A stretch of DNA of 23,812 bases from an uncultured Clostridia bacterium (GTDB lineage Bacteria; Bacillota; Clostridia; Christensenellales; Aristaeellaceae). The position numbers were made by a program, and so were the translations under genes. The notes below the pieces were generated by a model. That model did not search any database. It was not told where the DNA came from and worked only from the letters and a program-made list of their open reading frames with translations. Of this stretch, positions 15,556 to 21,839 are shown one piece after another (position 1 is the stretch's first letter; every line of letters begins with the position of its first letter). Location: NCBI GenBank assembly GCA_934631985.1, contig CAKTYE010000037.1:1-23812 (forward strand), written 5' to 3'.

Positions 15556-17004
15556 TTAGCTGCCAGCATTTGCGAACGCATAAGGAATGCTGTTTTCCTC
15601 GGCGTACTGCGCCGCATAGGAGCCGCGGCCCACGGTGAGGGTGAGATCAGGACAGCTTCCAAAGGTGTCGTATCCGATAGAAGTCACACTGTCCGGGATG
15701 GCAAGCCTGGTCAGCGCTGTACAGCCCCTGAACGCCCAGTCGCCGAGGGCTGTTACGCTGTCAGGAATGCTGAGGTCAGTGAGCGCGTCACAGCCCGCAA
15801 ACGTGTTGTTTTCGATACGGGTCACGCCGTCCGGGATGTTGATGCTGGTCAGCGACATGCATACAGCAAAGGCACTTTCCCCGATGCTGGTCACGCTGTC
15901 AGGAAGGTTGATGCTGGTGAGTGCATTGCACTGCTGAAATGCGCCTGCACCGATGGCTGTTATGCCGTCCGGGAGGATAACGCTGCGCAGGGAAGTACAC
16001 AGGGAAAATACCTCATCCTCAATGCAGGTCACACCATCCGGGATGACGATGTCCGTCAGCGCGGTACAGCTCCAAAACGCGCCGTATTGGATGCTTGTCA
16101 GGCTATCCGGGAGGGTGATGTACGTCAGCGCATTGCAGTTCGAAAACGCATAAGCATCGATGGTTTGGATTCCTTCGGGAACGGCATATGTGGCATCTCT
16201 TTTCATGCGGGGATAGCGTATCAGCCGCTTTTCCGTTTTGCTGAACAGCACGCCGTCTCTGATCTCAAGCGTGGGATGATCGGGAGATAGCGTCAGCACC
16301 AGCTGATCGCAGTCCAGAAAAGGATTAACGTCCATGCTTGTGATGCTGTTGGGAAGGTGGAGGAGCGTCAGATCCCAGCAGTAGGCAAAGGCAAGGGCCC
16401 CAATGCTGGTCACACTGTCGGGAAGGGCGACGCTGGTAAGCGCATTGCAGCCATAGAAGGTACACTCGCCGATGCTGGTCACCCCGTCCGGAATACGAAT
16501 GCTGGTCAGCGCTGCACAATAGAAAAACGCGCCGTTTCCGATCTGCTTCACGCTGTCAGGAATGGTAATGCTGGTCAGATTGCCGCAAAGGAAAAACGCG
16601 CTTTCTCCGATGCTTTCCGTGCCCTCGGGGATCGTGTAAGCGGTGTCCTCCTTCACAAGCGGGTAGGCAATGAGCCGCTTCTCCGCCTTGCTGAATAGCA
16701 CGCCGTCCCGCACCTCAAAATAGGGATGGTCAGGCGATACGGTAAACGCGGTGGCATTGTAGACGCAGAAAGGATTGCTTTCGATGCTGGAAACGACATA
16801 GCTGTCCAGTATATCAGGAATGTGAATCTCCAGGGGAGTCATGCCGTTGACGATGTTATTGTACCCTGTTATTTCCGCTGTGCCGTTTGCCAATATCCGA
16901 TATTCCCAATCGCCGCTGGTCAGAATGTCCGCTTCTTCCGCGAGCGCCGCGCCGAGCAGCAGGGCCAATGCCGCTGTGAGTATTCCTATCAGCCACTTCT
17001 TCAT
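15556..17004 (-). CDS. secreted BspA-type leucine-rich-repeat protein
   Basis: This 482-residue protein has a Sec signal peptide with cleavage likely after ALA at residue 22. It then carries many LRR_5 (BspA/Treponema pallidum type) repeats of about 23 residues, with the pattern ALTSI-x-IPDSVTSIG--AF--C. Two island modules, SPDHP-x-x-E-x-RDGVLFSK-x-EKRLI-x-YP, occur at about residues 90-115 and 240-265, exactly 150 residues apart. This points to an internal duplication. The C-terminus YAEENSIPYAF is typical of the family. There is no LPXTG motif, membrane anchor or surface-binding domain, so it is probably released or loosely held. The start ATG 17004 has GGGAGGG upstream. Such proteins are linked to adhesion and host or glycan binding in gut and oral bacteria; the ligand here is unknown. 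Confidence 0.9.
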   Translation of the reverse strand: MKKWLIGILTAALALLLGAALAEEADILTSGDWEYRILANGTAEITGYNNIVNGMTPLEIHIPDILDSYVVSSIESNPFCVYNATAFTVSPDHPYFEVRDGVLFSKAEKRLIAYPLVKEDTAYTIPEGTESIGESAFFLCGNLTSITIPDSVKQIGNGAFFYCAALTSIRIPDGVTSIGECTFYGCNALTSVALPDSVTSIGALAFAYCWDLTLLHLPNSITSMDVNPFLDCDQLVLTLSPDHPTLEIRDGVLFSKTEKRLIRYPRMKRDATYAVPEGIQTIDAYAFSNCNALTYITLPDSLTSIQYGAFWSCTALTDIVIPDGVTCIEDEVFSLCTSLRSVILPDGITAIGAGAFQQCNALTSINLPDSVTSIGESAFAVCMSLTSINIPDGVTRIENNTFAGCDALTDLSIPDSVTALGDWAFRGCTALTRLAIPDSVTSIGYDTFGSCPDLTLTVGRGSYAAQYAEENSIPYAFANAGS

Positions 17005-17028
17005 GCAATTTTCCCTCCCTGTGTGTTT

Positions 17029-17057
17029 AGTTTATCAGTTCTGCAAAATCGTGTCAA
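17029..17057 (-). promoter_or_regulatory. promoter of the LRR protein gene
   Basis: On the minus strand a perfect TTGACA (17057-17052) is followed after 17 nt by TAAACT (17034-17029). The leader is short and contains the GGGAGGG ribosome site. This promoter stands back to back with the Crp/Fnr promoter, with the two -35 boxes 14 bp apart. Confidence 0.6.
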
Positions 17058-17071
17058 CAGGCCGCTATACC

Positions 17072-17101
17072 TTGACAGGTGCTGCCGCTTTATAGTAGCA
17101 T
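17072..17101 (+). promoter_or_regulatory. promoter of the Crp/Fnr regulator gene
   Basis: A perfect TTGACA (17072-17077) lies 18 nt from TAGCAT (17096-17101). An alternative -10, TATAGT (17091-17096), would give a 13-nt spacer, which is too short. The start site would fall near 17108, so the operator at 17112-17127 lies just downstream, a position suited to repression. Confidence 0.5.
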
Positions 17102-17111
17102 CAAAAGGAAT

Positions 17112-17127
17112 TGTTGGAATCACAACG
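17112..17127. promoter_or_regulatory. Crp/Fnr-like operator overlapping the regulator's ribosome site
   Basis: TGTTGGAATCACAACG contains the inverted repeat GTTG-N6-CAAC and differs by one base in its 14-bp core from the site at 15506-15519. It ends in the GGAGG ribosome site (17127-17131) of the Crp/Fnr gene and lies after the predicted transcription start. The location fits autorepression. Confidence 0.6.
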
Positions 17128-17140
17128 GAGGTGAACCGTC

Positions 17141-17812
17141 ATGACGGAATCTGCATGGCTCAAAACGCCGCTGTTTGCGGGCCTGACGGAGGCCGACGCA
17201 GACAAGCTGCTGCAATGTTTGCAGGGTGAACGGCGCAGCTTTCGCAAGGGACAGGCCATTTATCGCATGGGCGACACGGCGCAGGCGCTGGGCCTGGTGC
17301 TGTCCGGGTCTGCGCATATCGAAAGCTGCGATGCATGGGGCAAGCGCAGCCTGCTGGGCGTTGTGCAGGCAGGGCAAATTTTCGCGGAAGTCTATGCATG
17401 CGTTCCGGAGGAACCCATGCAGGTAAGCGTCATTGCCGCAGAGCCAACGGAAGCGCTTTTCCTGCGTACGGACCGCATGCTGGGGACCTGCCCCACGACT
17501 TGCCCCTTCCACGCGCAGCTGCTTCGCAATCTGCTGATGGTGATGGCGCGGAAGAACCTGCAATTAAGCCAGCGCATGCGCTGCACCGCGCCGCGTACCA
17601 TCCGGGAGCGCCTGACGGTCTATCTGTCCGACCAGGCCACGCGGCAGGGGAGCAACACCTTTGTGATTCCCTTTAATCGCCAGGAGCTGGCAGACTATTT
17701 GGAGGTAGACCGCAGCGCCCTATCCAATGAACTGAGCAAAATGCGCCGGGAAGGGCTGCTGGAGGTGGAGCGCAAGGCGTTTACGTTGAGCGCGGAGACG
17801 GGGATGGAATAA
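17141..17812 (+). CDS. Crp/Fnr-family transcriptional regulator
   Basis: This 223-residue regulator has an N-terminal cyclic-nucleotide-binding-type beta-roll (about residues 10-120), a dimerisation helix and a C-terminal winged helix-turn-helix. The recognition motif RQELADYLEVDRSALSNELSKM lies near residues 180-201. The start ATG 17141 has GGAGG 9 nt upstream. It has several cysteines, including TCPTTCPFH in the middle, but not the N-terminal cysteine cluster of oxygen-sensing FNR, so its signal is unknown. Clostridial relatives often sit beside ferredoxin or hybrid-cluster protein genes. The shared inverted repeat at 15505-15520 and 17112-17127 suggests that it activates the 4Fe-4S gene and represses itself. 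That model is inferred from site positions. Confidence 0.92.
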   Translation: MTESAWLKTPLFAGLTEADADKLLQCLQGERRSFRKGQAIYRMGDTAQALGLVLSGSAHIESCDAWGKRSLLGVVQAGQIFAEVYACVPEEPMQVSVIAAEPTEALFLRTDRMLGTCPTTCPFHAQLLRNLLMVMARKNLQLSQRMRCTAPRTIRERLTVYLSDQATRQGSNTFVIPFNRQELADYLEVDRSALSNELSKMRREGLLEVERKAFTLSAETGME

Positions 17813-17828
17813 AAGGGATGGGGCAGCG

Positions 17829-17952
17829 CTGCCTTATCTGGGCTTCTGGATCACCACGGGAGCCTATCGCGGCGAAGCATGACCGACTGCCCATGCTGGT
17901 TCCGGGTGAAACAAAGCGCTTCTGGCTGGAGCTTCAGTCGGAAAAAACATAA
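17829..17952 (+). pseudogene. decayed 3' remnant of an aldose 1-epimerase gene
   Basis: Directly after the regulator, one frame (from 17829) reads LPYLGFWITTGAYRGE and then hits a stop. Another frame (17884-17952) continues RLPMLVPGETKRFWLELQ to a TAA. Together they resemble the C-terminal strands of aldose 1-epimerases, with roughly 15-25 residues lost between them and the frame shifted. No N-terminal part or start site is present. It is most likely a gene remnant left by deletion. The assignment rests on recognising short motifs, so confidence is moderate. Confidence 0.5.
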
Positions 17953-17953
17953 G

Positions 17954-18005
17954 AAAAAGCCGAAGCACCGGACGACCTGCATGTGTCCCGGCGCTTCGGC
18001 TTTTT
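17954..18005. terminator. bidirectional terminator
   Basis: AAAAAGCCGAAGC (17954-17966) and its complement GCTTCGGCTTTTT (17993-18005) form a 13-bp arm pair flanked by an A-run and a T-run. It can end transcription from the regulator side (+) and from the DUF421-DUF4363 operon (-), whose last stop codon overlaps the T-run at 18004. Confidence 0.8.
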
Positions 18006-18387
18006 ATAGAATATTAGACAGCGTAAAGGCGTCTCGGTGATACAAATGCCGGGCGCTTTCCTCCAGTTGATTGCAGCCCAGCAGTGCAAGGGACATATCG
18101 TGGGCGCGCAGTCCTGCGTCAATGGTCTCCATGGCAAGGGTCACATCGTCTGCGGCGTCGTGGTCGATCTGCATTTGCAGCCCAGGAAGCAGCTCCTCCC
18201 AGGCCAGCCGATAGGCAGTGAGACGGCGGGCGGCTTCGTCCCATTGCTCGGAAAGAACGTGGGTGCGAAGGTCCTCAGAGGCCTCCACAAAGGTGTCGGA
18301 AACGTGGCTGGCCTGCATGGACAGCGCAGCTCCGCCCACCAGCACCACCACAAGCAGGATCAGCGCAAGGGTCAGGTGTGAACGCAT
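18004..18387 (-). CDS. DUF4363-family membrane-anchored protein
   Basis: This 127-residue protein has one N-terminal membrane segment (about residues 5-25). A helical, charged domain follows, with the W-x-x-A-x-x-x-L and LEESARHLY patterns of DUF4363. The start at 18387 lies 4 nt after the DUF421 stop, and the two are clearly one operon. Genes of the two families are neighbours in many Clostridia, which supports joint action at the membrane, with the DUF4363 domain probably outside. No enzymatic motif is visible and the function is not known. Confidence 0.82.
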   Translation of the reverse strand: MRSHLTLALILLVVVLVGGAALSMQASHVSDTFVEASEDLRTHVLSEQWDEAARRLTAYRLAWEELLPGLQMQIDHDAADDVTLAMETIDAGLRAHDMSLALLGCNQLEESARHLYHRDAFTLSNIL

Positions 18388-18391
18388 GCTG

Positions 18392-19114
18392 TCACCACCC
18401 CGCCTTGCCTTCCTCCAATGCCTGGAGGAACTGCATTTGCTCCTTGCCCTTGCCCTGCACCATCATCTGTCCCTGGGTGTTCAGGCAGCAGAACAGCACC
18501 TGACGGGGCGTGCCGTAGCCCAGCGCGTGCAGGGACTTTTGCAGCCAGCTTTCTGTTAATCCGCCCCGCTGCAAATTGGCGCGGTTTACATGCCCATCCA
18601 GCACAAGGGGCAGGGGAAGCCCTTCGGCGGGTACCTCGATGCCCAGATCGGCAGGGGAGACGGGGCGGCTGTCCGCCTTGGGAAAAACGCTGACTGCGCC
18701 GCTGGTTTCCAGCACTGCCGTGCCGACCTGCGCGGGATCCTGAATGCCGCCCATGCGCAGCTCCTCCATCAGGTCGTTGAGGGTGAAGCTCATTTTGCGC
18801 AGCTGTTTTTCGCAGATCACGCCGTTGCGCATCAGCACGGTGGGCCGCCCGCAGAGCCATACCCGCAGCCGCTCGCTTTTCATGGAAAAATACGTCAGCA
18901 GCCCGTGGCAGATAATGAGCGCCGCCATGGGTAAAATGCCATAGAGCAGCGGTACGCCGACGCTGCCCATGGGCGTTGCCGCCAGCTCTGCGATCATGAT
19001 AACCACTACCAGTTCGAAGGGTTGGAGCTGCCCCACCTGCCGTTTACCCATCAGCCGCATGGCGGCGACCGAGGCCACATACAGGATCACTGCCCGTACA
19101 AACACCGTCAGCAT
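18392..19114 (-). CDS. DUF421 (YetF/YrbG-like) membrane protein
   Basis: This 240-residue protein has three N-terminal membrane helices within about residues 1-75, including the family core MGKRQVGQLQPFELVVVIMIAELAATPM. A soluble DUF421 domain follows, with the GRPTVLMRNGVI and RKMSFTLNDLMEELRMGGI motifs. A further C-terminal region of about 70 residues probably holds the second, less conserved part of the fold. The start ATG 19114 has GAGGTG upstream. Members of this family in Bacillus are linked to spores or the cell envelope, but the molecular role is unsettled. It heads a two-gene operon with the DUF4363 gene. Confidence 0.88.
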   Translation of the reverse strand: MLTVFVRAVILYVASVAAMRLMGKRQVGQLQPFELVVVIMIAELAATPMGSVGVPLLYGILPMAALIICHGLLTYFSMKSERLRVWLCGRPTVLMRNGVICEKQLRKMSFTLNDLMEELRMGGIQDPAQVGTAVLETSGAVSVFPKADSRPVSPADLGIEVPAEGLPLPLVLDGHVNRANLQRGGLTESWLQKSLHALGYGTPRQVLFCCLNTQGQMMVQGKGKEQMQFLQALEEGKAGW

Positions 19115-19158
19115 GAAATCACCTCATGGACAGCATGCACGGGAAACGGGAAAAGCAT

Positions 19159-19353
19159 GCGTTTTGATGCAGTGATGGGGAGAAGCAGCTTGAGAGAGTA
19201 TCCTTCTGCCGCCCTTGGGACGGCTGTCCCCCTTCTGCGGAAGGGGGCAAGGGTGCGCTTTGATGGGAAGGCGGGAAGGAGCGACTTGAGAGAATATCCT
19301 CCTGCCGCCCTCGGGGCGGCTGTCCTCCCTCTGCGGAGGGAGGCTTTTGGGCG
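19159..19353. repeat. two tandem 96-bp hairpin repeats
   Basis: Copy one spans 19159-19254 and copy two 19255 to about 19353. They share, in order, TTTGATG, CTTGAGAGA, TATCCT, CTGCCGCCCT, CGGCTGTC and CTGCGGA. Each copy has two hairpins, at 19208-19224 and 19228-19247 in copy one and at 19304-19320 and 19324-19343 in copy two. In the second hairpin both arms changed together between copies, so pairing is kept. Open frames across the repeat are by-products of its composition. Confidence 0.75.
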
Positions 19354-19414
19354 TGGGCGCGGCATGCGGCTTTATCCACTTTGATTCAAGTGTAAAATGG
19401 GCCGCTGTCTGTAC

Positions 19415-19449
19415 AAAAAATCGGCAAAGGACTTAACTTCCTTTGCCGA
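19415..19449 (-). terminator. intrinsic terminator of the GT8-flippase operon
   Basis: A perfect 10-bp stem (TCGGCAAAGG at 19421-19430 with its complement at 19440-19449) has a 9-nt loop. On the minus strand it is followed by a run of six T (19420-19415). It lies 20 nt beyond the flippase stop codon. Confidence 0.85.
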
Positions 19450-19468
19450 TAAACGAACAATCTGCTTC

Positions 19469-20710
19469 TTACCCCTTCGCTGCATCCTTCCGCAGCATGA
19501 CCATGACCGCCACGCCCATGGCAGCCATGTCTCCGCCTGCACTGATATACAGCGCCAGCAGCACGCCCTCCATGTCCATGGTCGGGATCGCCAGTAGCGA
19601 AACCGCCGTTGCCACCGCTACTGCGCACAGGTGAATGACAGTCATCAGCTTCAAGCGCCGCCCAATGGTCAGCAGCACGTCAAAAAAGTAAATCAACGAA
19701 ATGCACAACGTCGTACCCAGCACAGGCAGCAGCAGGGACGCATAGGGCAGAATGGCTTCCCCAAACAGCAGCGTCAGTCCCCAGCGCCCCAGCAGCGCCG
19801 CACCAAGGAACATGCAGACCGCAAAGCCCAGAATGCCGATGAGCGCCCGCAGCAGCATGCTGCGCAAGGCTGCCCAGCGATGTCCCAGATAGCGCTCGGT
19901 CAGGGGCGCGACCAGCGGCGTGTAAATGAAGGAGCAACCTGCCTGAATGATGACTGCCGGGGTGGACACGGAGCCGAAATAGCCCAGCACTTCACTGCCG
20001 TGGAAAAGCTCCAGAAAATAGCGGGGGATCGCTGCCAGCAGCGTCAGGAGCGCCGCGTTCACCATCATGGGCCAGACCTCGGCAAGCAGCGACTTGCTTT
20101 CCCGCGGGGAAAAATGTAGCCGGAAACCGGTCAGCGCCTTGACCCGGGGCCAGTCGAACAGCAGCGTCACCGCCAGGGTGACCAGCCCCATCACCAGCAG
20201 CGTCAGGGGCAGATTGTGTGTGAAGCACAGCATCAGGGAGAAGCTGCCCAGCATCGCCGCGCCCCGCAGCACGAAGGACAGGCCCACATAGTCAAAGCGG
20301 TAGGCCTTCTGCTCCTCGCCCGCCAGCACGTCCACCAGCGCCTCGGCTACGCGGAACACCATGTAGAACACGATGCAGCGCATCTGCACCGCGTCATACT
20401 GCCGATTGCACAGGGTGAACACCACACACATGCCAAAGGCCAGCATGCAGGTGAGCAAGCGCGTGGAAACATACAGGCTTGCGGAATATTTACTCTGCCC
20501 GTCGGATACCTGAAAATTCCGAAGGCCGAAATACGCCACCGTGTAGAAGAAATTCGTCAGAGAGATCGCCAGCGTCAGCGTACCCGCCATCTCAAAGGAA
20601 CCGAGGGGTACCACCAGCACCGTCAGTAGCCATTGACAAGCCAGATAGAACAGCGAACCGACGGAGTTGAAGATCATGTTGCGCCCGATGGAGCGCTGCT
20701 TATTTTCCAT
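19469..20710 (-). CDS. polysaccharide/oligosaccharide flippase (Wzx-like, MOP superfamily)
   Basis: This 413-residue membrane protein has about 12 hydrophobic segments and a basic N-terminus, SIGRNMIFNSVGSLFYLACQWL, typical of Wzx/RfbX-type exporters of lipid-linked sugars. It carries FWDV-like aromatic loops and a long run of short helices, as expected for the MOP superfamily. Its start codon lies within the end of the glycosyltransferase gene (11-nt overlap), so the two are translated together. A role in moving a lipid-linked glycan across the membrane is inferred from family and context. No polymerase or other capsule gene is nearby, so the pair may act on a small surface glycan. Confidence 0.82.
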   Translation of the reverse strand: MENKQRSIGRNMIFNSVGSLFYLACQWLLTVLVVPLGSFEMAGTLTLAISLTNFFYTVAYFGLRNFQVSDGQSKYSASLYVSTRLLTCMLAFGMCVVFTLCNRQYDAVQMRCIVFYMVFRVAEALVDVLAGEEQKAYRFDYVGLSFVLRGAAMLGSFSLMLCFTHNLPLTLLVMGLVTLAVTLLFDWPRVKALTGFRLHFSPRESKSLLAEVWPMMVNAALLTLLAAIPRYFLELFHGSEVLGYFGSVSTPAVIIQAGCSFIYTPLVAPLTERYLGHRWAALRSMLLRALIGILGFAVCMFLGAALLGRWGLTLLFGEAILPYASLLLPVLGTTLCISLIYFFDVLLTIGRRLKLMTVIHLCAVAVATAVSLLAIPTMDMEGVLLALYISAGGDMAAMGVAVMVMLRKDAAKG

Positions 20711-21701
20711 TGGCCTTGACCCTCTTTTTCTCCCGCATGCGCATGAATGCGGGAATCAGGGAATTGATGATGCGCCAGCGCAGCAGAGGGAAGGGCTTCG
20801 TCACGGCATTGAATAGCCCGAAGCAGCGAAAATAGGTCTGCCAGCCCTGCTCCTGGGGCGCGTTCTTCCAGGGCGTTTTTGCCAGCGCTTCCTCATAGGC
20901 CTTGCGGTAGGGGTGGCGATTGCCAGCCCGCCAGGGGCGCTCCTCCCCCAGAAAATGCACAATGGCAGGGGGGAACGCCGCCGCTTCATAGTCCGCCTTG
21001 GCGGCATAGAAGGGCGCCGGGGCGCACATCTTTTTCTGCGCGGCATAGCCGTAGTAGATTTGCACCGAGCCGAAGTTGTACCGGGGCGGCAGAATGTAAA
21101 TGTGTCCCGGCAGCGCGCCGTTCAGCGCATCCTGATCCGGGGCGATGAGCTGCGCGCCCTTCGCCCGGTAGTAGTCGAAAATGGTCTTTTCGGTTTCCTC
21201 GGCACGCCAGCGGTCCAGGTCCATCAGAAGCACGCCGGAATTGCAGTAGCGGCTGGTCTCGGGCAGGCCCAGCACCGGCAGGCGCTTGTGGCTGACCGTC
21301 GGCTCCTGCACCATGCCCACAGGGCAGCCCTGCATGTCCAGCGTTTCCAGCGGAGACAGATCGTCCAGCACGATGGTGTCGCAGTCTAGGTACAGCACCC
21401 GATGCACTTCCTCGGGCAGTACGCGCCCTGCCAGCAGCCGTCCCATGGCGCTGACGGTGAACCCGCCCGCGAAAATCTCAAAATCAAACCAGCGGCGCAG
21501 ATCGCCCAGGGGCCACACGGTCAGCTCCCGGCCATAGCCTGCCACCAGCGCCTTCAATTGGGCGATGCTCTCCGGCTTCGCGCCCGTGTCCAGCAGGTGG
21601 ATATGCACCTGCGCCCCGGCAGGTTGATGCTCGCACAGGGAAACCATGGAGGCAGCGGCGTGGCGCAGGTAATTTTCATCGCTGGCATATAAGTAGTCCA
21701 T
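20700..21701 (-). CDS. glycosyltransferase family 8 protein
   Basis: This 333-residue enzyme has the GT-A fold of family GT8 (LgtC/glycogenin-like retaining transferases). The metal-binding DXD is LDCDTIVLDDL, with Asp106 and Asp108. CNSGVLLMDLDRW and DQDALNGAL follow as expected, and HFLGEERPW supplies the C-terminal histidine motif that binds the nucleotide-sugar phosphates. A basic tail (RMREKKRVKANGK) may hold it at the membrane. The start ATG 21701 is preceded by AAGGAGG. GT8 bacterial enzymes usually add galactose or glucose from UDP-sugars to surface glycans. With the overlapping flippase it forms a two-gene glycan unit. Donor and acceptor cannot be read from the sequence. Confidence 0.92.
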   Translation of the reverse strand: MDYLYASDENYLRHAAASMVSLCEHQPAGAQVHIHLLDTGAKPESIAQLKALVAGYGRELTVWPLGDLRRWFDFEIFAGGFTVSAMGRLLAGRVLPEEVHRVLYLDCDTIVLDDLSPLETLDMQGCPVGMVQEPTVSHKRLPVLGLPETSRYCNSGVLLMDLDRWRAEETEKTIFDYYRAKGAQLIAPDQDALNGALPGHIYILPPRYNFGSVQIYYGYAAQKKMCAPAPFYAAKADYEAAAFPPAIVHFLGEERPWRAGNRHPYRKAYEEALAKTPWKNAPQEQGWQTYFRCFGLFNAVTKPFPLLRWRIINSLIPAFMRMREKKRVKANGK

Positions 21702-21839
21702 AGGGACCTCCTTCGTCAGAAAATTAGGCTACTTTTATTGAATTTTAGGGAAGGAGGAAGCCATCCCTTTCACGAATGTACCATCCGACAAGATTCACGG
21801 CCCATGCGCCGTGCAGATATTTAGAGGAGGTACTCATCT

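Larger units (their letters stand above)
19115..19468. other. intergenic region, repeat and terminator only
   Basis: This 354-bp gap between the flippase gene stop and the DUF421 start holds the tandem 96-bp repeat and the flippase terminator. No gene, RNA or clear promoter was recognised. The DUF421 operon's own promoter should lie here but could not be placed. Confidence 0.6.

Noticed and set aside
15472..17229. Plus-strand frames opposite the LRR gene (15472-16290, 16357-16698, 16726-17229)
   Set aside because: Their repetitive peptides mirror the LRR repeats on the other strand; the LRR protein has a signal peptide, promoter and ribosome site.
19159..19353. CRISPR array
   Set aside because: Only two copies of about 96 bp lie directly in tandem, with no regular spacers and no cas genes nearby.
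19108..19384. Small frames on both strands with PSAEGGQP-type repeats
   Set aside because: They come from translating the tandem 96-bp hairpin repeat; the conserved changes keep base pairing rather than a reading frame.
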